The notes: generated by a model not told the origin, from the sequence alone. Shown: positions 48,263-56,947, numbered from the stretch's first letter. The stretch: DNA of 64,000 bases from Polyangiaceae bacterium (GCA_013361525.1 JABFXY010000108.1:1-64000); one strand, 5' to 3'. Numbers and translations: made by a program.

Positions 48263-49149
48263 TTGTCGCGGAGGGGCCGCGTAGCGGGGCAGTACAGGCG
48301 GCCCACGACGCGCTCACCTCGAGCGTGTGCCGCTGGATGGAGGCCGACGTGAGGTCGGAGCATGCGGACTTGGCTCTGATCGCGGACGAGGAGCGCGCTC
48401 GGCTTCAGCGAGAGATGTCCAAGCTCTTGCCTTATGCGGACCTCTACGCGCGACAAACCGCGATCGAGCCCGATGACGCTGAGCTCCGTCCTAGGCTCGA
48501 ACGCGCAATTGCCGACTTGCCGGCGCGTCTGCCTCGCTCCGTGCTCGTGAAGATCCGTCGCTGCGTCGCGCGATTTGGTCGCCTCGAGCGGCTGAGGGGC
48601 CCCGTCATCATCATCTGCAATGAAGCGAAGCTGTTGAGCCGGATTCTCGATTGGCGACGGATCGAGGAGATTGCACCCGTCGAGCTCGACCCGGACCGAG
48701 GGTTCGAATCGATGTTTGGTTGGGCGCTCGATGCTTGTGTCGTGAAGTGTTACGAAAAGGGTCGCGGACGGGATATAGGGCTTGGTTTCGGTATCCGGCA
48801 ATCAAACCTCGTGCAGGTGCGCAGCCTCGAGCGCTTGCGGCACCAATATCCGTTTGTCCCGCACGGCAGATTTCTCCGCGCCAAGCGGGGCAGTCTGTGC
48901 GACGCATTCGAGGGTACGGGACCAATGGGATGGGCGGCGGGGGAGGACCTTTCCGATCTGTCGCGCGCCGTTCGCGACTTCCCAAATCGCAATCCCGCGT
49001 TCATGCCGCAGCTGCGCGCCTTTGCCGAGCGTCTCGAACAGGCCGAGCGAGACGGCCATGCAGTGGTCGGATGGTTCGAGGAGGTTCCGAAAGAGGCGGA
49101 GGGGCACCGCATATGGCTCGTCGACGGCACCGACGGTGAAGAGGAGTAG
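48172..49149 (+). CDS. Hypothetical protein
   Basis: The frame gives 325 residues from GTG at 48172, or 317 from ATG at 48196. It is a soluble, charged protein with an N-terminal helical region (RIRELADAYSALEDAIVAEG) and a mixed alpha/beta C-terminal part (RGPVIIICNEAKLLSRILDW; GWFEEVPKEAEGHRIWLVDG). Base composition is a little lower in GC than in its neighbours, and both genes of this divergent pair look like late arrivals. No family was recognised. Confidence 0.55.
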   Translation: MHLAIAHSMVRAHASRIRELADAYSALEDAIVAEGPRSGAVQAAHDALTSSVCRWMEADVRSEHADLALIADEERARLQREMSKLLPYADLYARQTAIEPDDAELRPRLERAIADLPARLPRSVLVKIRRCVARFGRLERLRGPVIIICNEAKLLSRILDWRRIEEIAPVELDPDRGFESMFGWALDACVVKCYEKGRGRDIGLGFGIRQSNLVQVRSLERLRHQYPFVPHGRFLRAKRGSLCDAFEGTGPMGWAAGEDLSDLSRAVRDFPNRNPAFMPQLRAFAERLEQAERDGHAVVGWFEEVPKEAEGHRIWLVDGTDGEEE

Positions 49150-50058
49150 TCAATTGGACCGCTCGAGGAGCATGTCGAGGTCGGCGAGGGGACCGAGATG
49201 GCGGAGCTTGTCCGGGTTGATGACGGAACGCACGGCTTGCACCCTGCCGTCGGCGACGTCGAGCGCGAACACGCTGATCAATCGGTCCTCGTGATCGACC
49301 AACATGGCGCCCGGTTGGCCGTTGATCTCGCGCTGGATGACGTGGCCCCCGTGGGCGCGCAGCTTGGCGCCGAGGCCGGCGAGCAGCTTGGCGACGCGAT
49401 CGGCTCCGGTGATGGGCTTGGACCATTGAGGCGCCTTTCCTCCGCCGTCTCCGTAGACGACCGCGTCGTTCGCGAGCATTCGCACGAGCGCATCGCTGTC
49501 GCCGCCGGAGATCGCGGCGAAAAATCGTCGCGAGAGGTCGTCGCGCTTTTCTGCGCTGATCTCGAATCGCGGCTTGGCGGCTTCGATGTGTTTGCGCGCG
49601 CGCAGGGCCACCTGCCGGCAGTTGTCCTCCGTTTTGCCGACGATCTCGGCGATCTCGGCGTAGCTGTAATCGAAGACGTCGTGCAGGAGGAACACTGCGC
49701 GCTCGGTGGGGCTCAGGCGCTGAAGGGTCAGAAGAAACGCCATCGACAGCGAATCTGCGCGCTCCACGTTCGCGGCCTGACGACCATCGTCGGTGAGGAT
49801 CGGGGCGGGAAGCCATTGCCCCACGTACGTCTCGCGGCGAGCTCGCGCCGAGCGAAGATGATCGATGACCAGGCGGGTCACCATTGCCGAGAGGTACGCC
49901 TTCAAGGACTCGATGCGACCGCCCTCGTCGAGCGCGCGCTGATAGCGCACGAACGCGTCTTGCACGATGTCCTCGGCCTCGCTCACGCTGCCCAGCATGC
50001 GATACGCGATGGAGAAGAGGAGCGGGCGCAATGTCTCGAAGGTCTCCGATTCGGTCAT
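49150..50058 (-). CDS. ECF41-type RNA polymerase sigma factor with SnoaL-like C-terminal domain
   Basis: The 302-residue protein has sigma region 2 (SIAYRMLGSVSEAEDIVQDA), an intermediate YVGQWLPAPI segment, region 4 (LSPTERAVFLLHDVFDYSYA, then EIAEIVGKTEDNCRQ), and a C-terminal SnoaL-like extension with the DGGGKAP and NPDKLRHLG motifs that mark the ECF41 group. In that group the extension replaces a separate anti-sigma factor. It lies 13 bp downstream of an epimerase-like gene, and ECF41 genes typically control adjacent oxidoreductase or epimerase genes. Confidence 0.93.
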   Translation of the reverse strand: MTESETFETLRPLLFSIAYRMLGSVSEAEDIVQDAFVRYQRALDEGGRIESLKAYLSAMVTRLVIDHLRSARARRETYVGQWLPAPILTDDGRQAANVERADSLSMAFLLTLQRLSPTERAVFLLHDVFDYSYAEIAEIVGKTEDNCRQVALRARKHIEAAKPRFEISAEKRDDLSRRFFAAISGGDSDALVRMLANDAVVYGDGGGKAPQWSKPITGADRVAKLLAGLGAKLRAHGGHVIQREINGQPGAMLVDHEDRLISVFALDVADGRVQAVRSVINPDKLRHLGPLADLDMLLERSN

Positions 50059-50071
50059 CGTCGTCCTCGGA

Positions 50072-51028
50072 TCAGGCTGCGCGAGCCGGCGGCTGGCTCG
50101 ACTCCGTAAGACCGAAGCGAAATCCGTCGCGCCACGTTCGCCACCGCGGGCGCCAGTCGGTCGCTGCCCGAAGCTTTTCGCTCGAAGAGCCTCGGCCCTC
50201 GGTCATCCAACGCGTGGGGACCTCCCCCGCGAGAAGGCGGCCGACCCATGCCGGGACGTGCATCGGCGGCTTCGCGCCCACCACCTTCGCGAGATACGGC
50301 AACCACTCGGCGACGGGCGCCGGCTCTTCATCGGTCACGTTGTAAATACCACGCAGACCTCGCTCCAATGCAATCACCGTCGCGCTGGCCGCGTCGTCCA
50401 AGTGGATCCAGGACCACACGCCTCCACCGCCGCCGACGATAGGCATTTTGCGCTTACGGACCATATCGACGAGGGCGTCGGAGGCCCCGGGGCCATAGAA
50501 GTTGCCATATCGGAGCGCAACACCCTCGAGCGGAGCGGCGAGGACCGCCTGCTCGAGAAAGCGGATCGCCGCCATGGTCTCGCGCTGTGCCTTGGCGGGA
50601 CTATCGTCGAACGGATCGACTTCCGTCTTTACCGGCCCTCCGGTCCGGGCGTTGGTCCACCCGGTATAGCTCTGCGCCACGAACTGGCGAACCCCGCTCG
50701 CCCGTGCGGCTGCCAAGAGATGCTCGGTGCCCCTTGTCCGCAGCGCGTTGGTCGCTGCGAACCAGCGATCGAAGTGCCTGAGATCGGCCGTGCCGGAGAT
50801 CGACGTCATCTGATGAACGATGGCGTCGGGCTCTGCGCGCGCGACCGCCTCACCCACGGCCACGGCGTCGAGCCCGTCGACCACGACCGCCTCCGCGCCC
50901 AGCGCTCGCAACGGCTCGACCTTCGCCTGGCTGCGGGTCATCGCCGTGACCTGGTGGCCTCGCGCGATGAGTTGCGGCAAGAGCCTCTGTCCGATCGCCC
51001 CGGTCGCGCCCGCTACGAAGATTTTCAT
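50072..51028 (-). CDS. NAD-dependent epimerase/dehydratase-like protein (ECF41 target)
   Basis: The start at 51028 has a good ribosome site (AAAGGAG) and gives 318 residues. The Rossmann motif KIFVAGATGAIGQRLLPQL opens the chain. The SYTGWTN segment and the later ALRYGNFYGPGASDALVDMV segment are typical of extended SDR epimerases. Its substrate is unknown. It is the first gene of a two-gene unit with the ECF41 sigma factor; a matching promoter lies about 45-70 bp upstream. Confidence 0.88.
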   Translation of the reverse strand: MKIFVAGATGAIGQRLLPQLIARGHQVTAMTRSQAKVEPLRALGAEAVVVDGLDAVAVGEAVARAEPDAIVHQMTSISGTADLRHFDRWFAATNALRTRGTEHLLAAARASGVRQFVAQSYTGWTNARTGGPVKTEVDPFDDSPAKAQRETMAAIRFLEQAVLAAPLEGVALRYGNFYGPGASDALVDMVRKRKMPIVGGGGGVWSWIHLDDAASATVIALERGLRGIYNVTDEEPAPVAEWLPYLAKVVGAKPPMHVPAWVGRLLAGEVPTRWMTEGRGSSSEKLRAATDWRPRWRTWRDGFRFGLTESSQPPARAA

Positions 51029-51069
51029 GGTGCGTCTCCTTTCGATCAAATGTCGTTCCCGGCCCCCAA

Positions 51070-51096
51070 GACGAAATTGGGGGGGCGGGCGTGACA
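51070..51096 (-). promoter_or_regulatory. ECF41-type promoter of the epimerase-sigma operon
   Basis: Read on the - strand, TGTCAC (51096-51091) is followed by 17 nt and then CGTC (51073-51070). The published ECF41 consensus is TGTCACA for -35 and CGTC for -10 at about 16 nt spacing; counting the seventh -35 base (G here, A in the consensus), the spacer is 16. The start codon of the epimerase is about 42 bp further downstream. Confidence 0.75.
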
Positions 51097-51122
51097 CCCC
51101 ATGATTCGGTCGGGCGCTCATT

Positions 51123-51331
51123 TCACCTTTTCGCGACGAATCGCACCGGGAGGCGCGTGGGCCCGTGAACTTGGAACGCCTCGCGCGGCGGCCAGCCGAT
51201 CGGATCGAGATCGATGGCTGCCATGTGTCGCACGTGCTCCGCAGGCCCGCATAGATGGGAAACGGGTCTCGGCGTACTTGTTCGGTGAAGAAGGTCGTGA
51301 CCGCTGTACGATCCAGGTTGGTGCAAGGCAT
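51123..51331 (-). pseudogene. Cytochrome P450 remnant with a large internal deletion
   Basis: From ATG at 51331 the - strand reads an N-terminal P450-like segment (FFTEQVRRDPFPIYAGLR). Directly after it, in a shifted frame, comes a typical P450 C-terminus (DPIGWPPREAFQVHGPTRLP, then VRFVAKR and a stop at 51123). The central part of about 300 or more residues, with the I-helix and the heme-cysteine loop, is gone. I infer a deleted gene that can no longer make an enzyme. Confidence 0.6.
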
Positions 51332-51579
51332 GAACGGTTCCCAAATGATCTCGCACGTGGGACCCGGGTTCGGCGTGAGCGCCGACGAGGCGGCGGACCA
51401 CGCGAGCACGCTCGCGGCAGGCTTTGCCCACCTTCGCCCATTTCTCACGGACGTGTCTGCGATGGTCGGGCACGCACCGTCGGAATTGCGTGCCGGCCTA
51501 TGCGGTAGTCGCGCGGATCGCGGCACCAGGCGCCTGCCCTGATCGCTGTCGTCAATGTCCTGCCGAGAGGAGATCCGAG
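51332..51579. other. Gap without a supported gene
   Basis: Short open frames exist on both strands but none has a convincing start or family pattern. On the - strand this stretch lies upstream of the P450 remnant and may be further decayed sequence of the same event; its right end holds the leader of the SnoaL-like gene (GAGAGGAG at about 51565). Confidence 0.4.
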
Positions 51580-52023
51580 GTGGCAAACGATGAGTCGGAG
51601 ATCCGCAACGTCGTCTATCGGTGGTTCGCAGGATGCTGCGATGAAGAATCGCCGCTCGCGGACACGTTGTCGCACGACGCCGTTCTGTATAGCGCAAGCG
51701 GCCCCGTGACAGGTCGGGACGCGATCTTGTCCACGCCGACCGCATCGAGCGTTCGCCCGCGCAAAATCGCGGTCGAGGCACAACAGGCCACCGTCAAGGC
51801 CGAGGTCGCATACTGCGCATCACGACTCTCGCTCACCTACCCGACAACGGGCGGGGGCGTCGCAACGTACGATGGTCAGTGTTTCATGGTCCTCGAACGC
51901 GGCGAGGACGCATCCTGGAGGATCGCCCGGATTGCACTGATGGTTGCGCGCACGATTGGGAGCACGATCAGGGGCTCGACCCTGAGCGGCGCACCTGCTG
52001 CGGATTGGGACGACCATCCCTGA
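51580..52023 (+). CDS. SnoaL/NTF2-like protein
   Basis: A GTG start at 51580 with a good ribosome site (GAGAGGAG) gives 147 residues. The pattern fits the SnoaL/NTF2-like cone: an N-terminal helix (EIRNVVYRWFAGCCDEESPL), an early HDAVLYSASGPVTGRDAI strand-turn, and two late strands (YDGQCFMVLERGEDASWRIA). Members are small cyclases, isomerases or dehydratases, or non-catalytic sensors. It faces the cargo gene at 52075 end to end. Confidence 0.7.
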   Translation: MANDESEIRNVVYRWFAGCCDEESPLADTLSHDAVLYSASGPVTGRDAILSTPTASSVRPRKIAVEAQQATVKAEVAYCASRLSLTYPTTGGGVATYDGQCFMVLERGEDASWRIARIALMVARTIGSTIRGSTLSGAPAADWDDHP

Positions 52024-52074
52024 ACGGCGCGATATTGTCTGGAAGCGTGCGCGGGGGCCAAGGCGAAGCGTCGC

Positions 52075-52584
52075 TCACTTCACCCCGACGTTGGCGTCCA
52101 GGCCCGGAGGGAACTGAGCACCGATACACGCGCTCTGGTTCAACGGGTCGACGCTGCCGTAGACGTATCCGGCGGCGCCGCCGACCGTGACCGAGTGATC
52201 GTGCTTCTTGGCGCCCTTGATCTTGACGCAGATACCGGCATTGACGCCGAAGCCCTTGCCGGTGCCTTTGCTCGCGCCGCCCCACTCCGTGCCGGCCCGG
52301 GTGCCGTCGGTCTGGACGCTGGTCCCCCACCCACCGGCCGAAATACCTGCTTCTGCGCCGTCGAACTCGATGAAGTTCCGATTGCAGGCGATGGCGCCGA
52401 GGACGCCGTCCTGACACATGAGCTCCCTCTGGAGAGCTCTGTTCGACGCCGCGATTTCCGACCGGCTGCGATTATCGGACCTCACCTCCGCCGTGTAGAG
52501 CCGGCCGAGGGTTCCGTTGGGCCGAACGAAGGTGCTCTTGCCCTGGGGATCATCCTTTGTGCAAACCCCTTTTATGCCTTCCAT
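52075..52584 (-). CDS. Candidate T6SS cargo protein of unknown function
   Basis: The 169-residue protein lacks a signal peptide. After an N-terminal NGTLGRLYTAEVRS segment and a helix (EIAASNRALQRELMCQDGVL), the second half is Gly-rich with strand-like repeats (GKGFGVNAGICVKIKGAKKH, SVTVGGAAGYVYGSVDP). It is the last gene of the vgrG-DUF2169-DUF4150 run, the slot where effectors are usually found. The motif NGTLGR(V/L)Y also occurs in the divergent protein at 56165-56947. No toxin family was recognised. Confidence 0.6.
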   Translation of the reverse strand: MEGIKGVCTKDDPQGKSTFVRPNGTLGRLYTAEVRSDNRSRSEIAASNRALQRELMCQDGVLGAIACNRNFIEFDGAEAGISAGGWGTSVQTDGTRAGTEWGGASKGTGKGFGVNAGICVKIKGAKKHDHSVTVGGAAGYVYGSVDPLNQSACIGAQFPPGLDANVGVK

Positions 52585-52603
52585 CGGCTCACCCCCAAGT
52601 CGC

Positions 52604-52948
52604 TCACGACGCCACGTTCATGCTGCACATATCGAGATGGCGCGCGCACTTCTTGCCCTCGACGTAAACTGTTTTGGCGCCCTCTTTGATGATCGAGTGA
52701 CCGCTGCCGAGCGAGACACCCGACGAAATGCCCGAGCCCGCATTGCCAATCACACCTCGGACGATGCTGTCGACGTGCAGGACCTTTTCGCCGCGCGCGT
52801 ACACCTTCTTTGCGTAGTTGGAGCGCTCGGGCGGCAGCATCTGATAGATGTCGAAGGGCACCACCTTGCCGCCGACGATGCAGAAGTCCGGCGAGATGTT
52901 GACGACGCGGAACATGCTCTCGGCGTCGGCGATGTGCTTGTCGCTCAT
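52604..52948 (-). CDS. PAAR-like (DUF4150) spike-tip protein
   Basis: The start at 52948 overlaps the DUF2169 stop by 4 bp and gives 114 residues. The chain fits the DUF4150/PAAR-like group: CIVGGKVVPFDIYQMLPPER at the start, VIGNAGSGISSGVSLGSGHS in the middle, and closing cysteines (CARHLDMCSM). These proteins sharpen the VgrG tip and often carry or recruit effectors. This one has no toxin domain of its own, so the cargo is probably the next gene. Confidence 0.82.
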   Translation of the reverse strand: MSDKHIADAESMFRVVNISPDFCIVGGKVVPFDIYQMLPPERSNYAKKVYARGEKVLHVDSIVRGVIGNAGSGISSGVSLGSGHSIIKEGAKTVYVEGKKCARHLDMCSMNVAS

Positions 52949-54054
52949 GAGACCTCCTTCAGGGTGATCGATGCGCGGCCAATCTTGCGCTGCTGCGCGA
53001 CGCTCAGCCGCCAGCACAAGCTGACGGTGGCCGCGTCGGTATCGATGTTCACGGTATCGAGGCAGAGCAGCTGGACTTGCTCTGTGCCGCCGGCGTCGCG
53101 GAGCTTGGCCTCCAGCGCAATGCAGGGCAGCTGAAACGTGAACGTCGGCTCGCCCGGCATGAGCCCCGTCAGTCGGATCACTTCGTCACCGACGAGGTAG
53201 CGCGGCATGATCAAGCTCGGGTGCGCGCACTGAAAGAAGCGTGGGTCGAAGTCGCGCGCGTAATCGGCCGGGATGCCGCGCTCGATGGATCGACGAGCTT
53301 CCTTCAGCCATTGGTCGTCGTACGTGCCTGCGTGTCGGAGGCGCGACGGCCAGGGCCGCGCAATCGGGCCGTATCCGGCGAGCGGCACATCTCGCGTGCG
53401 CCCGAACCACGCCGCCTCGGGCAACCATTGCGGCGCGGCGTACGCCTGCTCGCCGTCCATATGCTCGGTGTCGAAGAAGCCGATGCCGGACGGATTGTCG
53501 GCCCACACGCGCCACCCGAGGGCGCCGTCCTCTTCGGCTTCCCATGCCTGGTATGCGCCGCCGAACGCGAGGTCGTAACGAATCGGTACTTTGGTGACCG
53601 GCTCCGGGTCGCTCAAATTCCAGCCTTCCCGCACCGAATAGCGCCATGCGTTCGGACCGACGGCGTGTGCGCCGGCCTCGACCTCGAGCTCTTTCCCCCG
53701 CACCTCGACGCTCGTCGACCAATCGGTCTGCGGCTCGCCGCTGGGCGCGTGGGCGTGGCCGCTGACGATGACGTCGGTGTTCGGCTTGGTGAGGAGGACT
53801 TCGCCGGCGACGCGCAGCGCGGAACGCTCGGGATCGTCGAGGTTCCACGGCTCGTCGGCGAAGACGATGGGTCGCTGCTCGGGCGCGAGCTCGGCCCGAG
53901 CGCCTTTTTTGAGCGTGAAGGTGCCCTTCACCACGAGCGTGTCGAAATACTGGCGACCGACACCCATCTTGTCGCAAACGAAATGCTCGAAGGGCGTTCC
54001 GTTGTAGACATCGTCGAGATGGATTTCGGGCGAAGCGACCGTGTTCATGGCCAA
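52945..54054 (-). CDS. DUF2169 protein, T6SS adaptor/chaperone
   Basis: The 369-residue protein shows the DUF2169 pattern: VVKGTFTLKKGARAELAPEQ, then PNTDVIVSGHAHAPSGEP and VPIRYDLAFGGAYQAWE, with the RYLVGDEVIRLTGLMPGEPT region near the end. DUF2169 proteins are encoded between VgrG and PAAR-like genes and help load the tip or effector. It starts 14 bp after the vgrG stop and overlaps the DUF4150 gene, which supports a joint role. Confidence 0.9.
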   Translation of the reverse strand: MAMNTVASPEIHLDDVYNGTPFEHFVCDKMGVGRQYFDTLVVKGTFTLKKGARAELAPEQRPIVFADEPWNLDDPERSALRVAGEVLLTKPNTDVIVSGHAHAPSGEPQTDWSTSVEVRGKELEVEAGAHAVGPNAWRYSVREGWNLSDPEPVTKVPIRYDLAFGGAYQAWEAEEDGALGWRVWADNPSGIGFFDTEHMDGEQAYAAPQWLPEAAWFGRTRDVPLAGYGPIARPWPSRLRHAGTYDDQWLKEARRSIERGIPADYARDFDPRFFQCAHPSLIMPRYLVGDEVIRLTGLMPGEPTFTFQLPCIALEAKLRDAGGTEQVQLLCLDTVNIDTDAATVSLCWRLSVAQQRKIGRASITLKEVS

Positions 54055-54068
54055 TCCTCGAATGATGG

Positions 54069-55979
54069 CTAGTTCAGATCGATCCGATTGGCGGTTCCTT
54101 GGAGGTGCTCCTCGCCCTCAATCAAGATCTTCGTCCCTTTGAGGGTGATGTTTCCCTCGGCGTCCATGCTGAAGCTCGACTTGCCACACACGAGCGAGAT
54201 GAGCTTTCCGGCTTGCGTGTGCTTCTGCAAACCGACCATCTCCATCGCGTTCTGCATTACTTGCTTGATGAAGTCTTTGCCGACCTGCTGGGCCTCGTTG
54301 CCGCCGATCTTGCTCATACGGTCGTTGCCGATTTGCGTGCTCTCATTGTTCTTCACGAGTTTTTGCATGTCTTTTTCGGCCTGCATGCTCACGAGCTCGT
54401 TGCCGGCAGCGTCCTCGAACTTGAACTCGTTGAAGCCGCCCGTCGCCGGGCTCGAGTAGCTCTTCCAGCCGCTCTGGGTCTTGTTCGCCGGAAGGCCGTA
54501 AGGAGTCTTTTGCAGGTTCGTGTAGACGCGACCGACGATGATGGGTCGATCCGGATCACCGCCGAGAAAGTCGACAATGACCTCTTGGCCGATGCGCGGC
54601 AGATTGGTGCCTCCGAAGCCCGCGCCCGACCAGGGCTGGCTCACGTGGATCCAGCACGATGAGTTTTCGTCCATGCGGCTCTCGCGATCCCAGTGGAAGT
54701 GGACGCGCACGCGACCGAACTCGTCGGTGTGAATCTCCTCTCCCGCCGGGCCGACGACTGTCGCGCTCTCGACTCCCGAGACGCGGGGCTTCGGTGTCGA
54801 AAGCGGTGGCACGAAGCGGGCGGCACCGCTGACCGATTTGACCTCGTGCGACCACTTGCCCGGCATGCTGCCGGAGAAGCGTGATTCGAGGACGAGGAGC
54901 GTCTTGTCGTCGGCGAGCTCGCTCTTCGGATGATCGCGGAACGACAAAACGACGCCGGGCGCCACATCGACCGTATTGGTCTTGAACACGACCTCGCGTG
55001 CACCCGTGCGCTGCGCATCGAGCCTGCGCCGAGCGAGGCGCGACCCCTCTTCCTGATCGGCGCGATACGCGCCTCGATCGTCGGCGGTGGGGCTCTCGTC
55101 GCCTCCCTCGCTCGCGAACAACATCGCGCCGGGAACGTAATGGTAACGCTCGAGCCGTCCCTCGAGCCCCGCGTCGTCCGCGCCGTGCGTCTCCGCCGCG
55201 CTGTTCACGAGCGGGAAGCTCGCTTGCCTTCGATAGTCGTGATCGCGCATCGTGTACCTGCCCGGCCGGACTCGCCGTGCGACCTGCACCGCGGTCACAT
55301 GCTCCAGCTCCGCGTCCTGCGGACGATCGCGGAACGGAATCGGGTCGCGCACGGCGTTCGTTTGCGGGTTGTCGTCGAGGACCAGCTGCATCTGGCCGTC
55401 GCGCTCCACGAAATAGAAGCTCACGCCGGCGTCCTCGAGCATGCGGCAGATGAACGCGTAGTCCGTCTCGCCGTATTGCACGCGGTACTTGCGCTTCTTG
55501 TACCCTTCGCTGAGGCGCTTCACCGGCGTGATTTCCCACTCGGCGAGCAGCTGCTCGACGATCTCGAGCTCGGACTTGTGCTGGAACATGCGGTAGTTCC
55601 GGCGCTGGCTCGCGAGCCAGAGCGCCGGCACCAGCGTCAGCTCGTAGGTGCTGAGGAACGCCTCCTCGACACGCATTTGTCGCGCGTCGGCACAAACGCC
55701 GGACCACGTGCGCACTTTGCCGGCATTCATCGAGAAGCGCATCGGCTGCCCGATCACCCCGTCGAAGTCGATGTCCGGGTTGTCGCTGACGACTGTCAGC
55801 TTGATCTCGAACAGCGTCGAGATCGCGTCGACCACCTCGAAGTGGCGCACGTCGACACGATCACCCGTCGCTATCTCGCATTCGGTGCTTCCCAGCGCTA
55901 CCTGCTTGCGGGCGAACGAGCCCGCGGCGAGAGGACCTTGCGCGTCGGTTCGAGGTTCAGTGTCGTACGTGATCGCCAT
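54069..55979 (-). CDS. vgrG: T6SS spike protein VgrG (copy 3)
   Basis: The start at 55979 gives 636 residues. The gp27-like N-terminal half (VVDAISTLFEIKLTVVSDNP, CADARQMRVEEAFLSTYELT) and the gp5-like half (TDEFGRVRVHFHWDRESRMD, LPRIGQEVIVDFLGGDPDRP, IIVGRVYTN) are complete. The tail is a needle-type beta-helix ending in TLKGTKILIEGEEHLQG. It is clearly more distant from copies 1 and 2 than they are from each other, so it is a separate lineage with its own adaptor set (DUF2169, DUF4150). Confidence 0.96.
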   Translation of the reverse strand: MAITYDTEPRTDAQGPLAAGSFARKQVALGSTECEIATGDRVDVRHFEVVDAISTLFEIKLTVVSDNPDIDFDGVIGQPMRFSMNAGKVRTWSGVCADARQMRVEEAFLSTYELTLVPALWLASQRRNYRMFQHKSELEIVEQLLAEWEITPVKRLSEGYKKRKYRVQYGETDYAFICRMLEDAGVSFYFVERDGQMQLVLDDNPQTNAVRDPIPFRDRPQDAELEHVTAVQVARRVRPGRYTMRDHDYRRQASFPLVNSAAETHGADDAGLEGRLERYHYVPGAMLFASEGGDESPTADDRGAYRADQEEGSRLARRRLDAQRTGAREVVFKTNTVDVAPGVVLSFRDHPKSELADDKTLLVLESRFSGSMPGKWSHEVKSVSGAARFVPPLSTPKPRVSGVESATVVGPAGEEIHTDEFGRVRVHFHWDRESRMDENSSCWIHVSQPWSGAGFGGTNLPRIGQEVIVDFLGGDPDRPIIVGRVYTNLQKTPYGLPANKTQSGWKSYSSPATGGFNEFKFEDAAGNELVSMQAEKDMQKLVKNNESTQIGNDRMSKIGGNEAQQVGKDFIKQVMQNAMEMVGLQKHTQAGKLISLVCGKSSFSMDAEGNITLKGTKILIEGEEHLQGTANRIDLN

Positions 55980-56067
55980 GCGATCCCGATTAGCAATCAG
56001 TGGGCCGCCGCGATCGACGCAGCGAACGGAGGACCGAGCCGAGAACGCTTCGCTTCGAGCGCACCCG

Positions 56068-56082
56068 ATTGCGCAAGTTGCG
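56068..56082. promoter_or_regulatory. TTGCGCAA motif between vgrG copy 3 and the divergent gene
   Basis: ATTGCGCAAGTTGCG differs by one base from 40198-40212 upstream of the first vgrG. It lies about 90 bp before the vgrG copy 3 start (- strand) and about 83 bp before the gene at 56165 (+ strand), so it could control both. Its core TTGCGCAA is a perfect palindrome. Confidence 0.5.
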
Positions 56083-56164
56083 AAGTGGGACGACGCATCA
56101 GGAGGCAAAGCCCCGAGTTACCCGGTATTCCCGACTGGCCCTTTCCTTGCTGTCGCGTGAGTCG

Positions 56165-56947
56165 ATGTCCGACGGTTCACCGGGTGCTGCACCCGCGGCT
56201 CCTCAACCAGCAGCGCCAGCGGCAGCACCTGCCCCCACTGCAGCCGCGCCTGCGGTCACCAGCAACGGAACGCTCGGGCGCGTCTACGCCAACCCTCCCA
56301 AGTCGAAGCAGGAGGAAGCGGAAGAGAAGCGCAAGAAGACCCTGGCCAAGCTGAAGGAGCACTACGGCAAGCCCGACTTCTACGATCAGCTCGCTGAATA
56401 CGACCCGCAGCACGCGGACTGGTGGAAGCAGATGTCCGGTGTGCAGCAGCAGTATCACTCTGCGGAGGCGGGCTACGACGCCGCGACGCGCGCCTACAGC
56501 GAGTCGATGCGGGAGACGTTGCACCAATCCACGATCAATCTGTTCGAGGACCCTGCTGCGCTATCCCAGGTGAACGCGAACGGAAGCTCCGGGCTCTATG
56601 ATTGGTACATCGGCATGCACCGCACGGCGTTCGACCAGAATGGTGCGTGGAACGCGGACTTCATCGGGCGCGGCACGTCGATCGTTCGTCAAACGCCCTG
56701 GGCGATGTACTCCAATGCCCCTCGGCTATTGAATGGTGACGCGAACGAGCCGCACGCAAAAGAGGCTGCCGAGCAGGTTCGCAAACGACGCGCAGAGCAA
56801 GGCCTGCGCGTCGCGAAGCGCCCGGGCGAGAACCTGCCCGAGACCGAGGAAGAGAACGCGAAGCTGAAAGAGCAGATGCGTCTCGACGAACAGTTTCGCA
56901 AAGAGCACCCGTTCTTGTGGGCGCTGTCCAAGTCGCAGCCGATGTGA
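56165..56947 (+). CDS. Unknown protein divergent from vgrG, possible T6SS cargo
   Basis: The 260-residue protein has an N-terminal Ala/Pro-rich tail of about 30 residues, then NGTLGRVYANPP, a Lys/Glu-rich helix (KQEEAEEKRKKTLAKLKEHY), a mixed central part (GSSGLYDWYIGMHRTAFDQN), and a charged C-terminal helix. There is no signal peptide or membrane segment. The shared NGTLGR(V/L)Y motif with the cargo candidate at 52075-52584 and its place beside vgrG suggest secretion or loading, but this is inference. Confidence 0.55.
   Translation: MSDGSPGAAPAAPQPAAPAAAPAPTAAAPAVTSNGTLGRVYANPPKSKQEEAEEKRKKTLAKLKEHYGKPDFYDQLAEYDPQHADWWKQMSGVQQQYHSAEAGYDAATRAYSESMRETLHQSTINLFEDPAALSQVNANGSSGLYDWYIGMHRTAFDQNGAWNADFIGRGTSIVRQTPWAMYSNAPRLLNGDANEPHAKEAAEQVRKRRAEQGLRVAKRPGENLPETEEENAKLKEQMRLDEQFRKEHPFLWALSKSQPM

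Noticed and set aside
51255..51542. Short + strand open frame upstream of the SnoaL-like gene
   Set aside because: It overlaps the P450 remnant on the other strand and has no ribosome site or family pattern.
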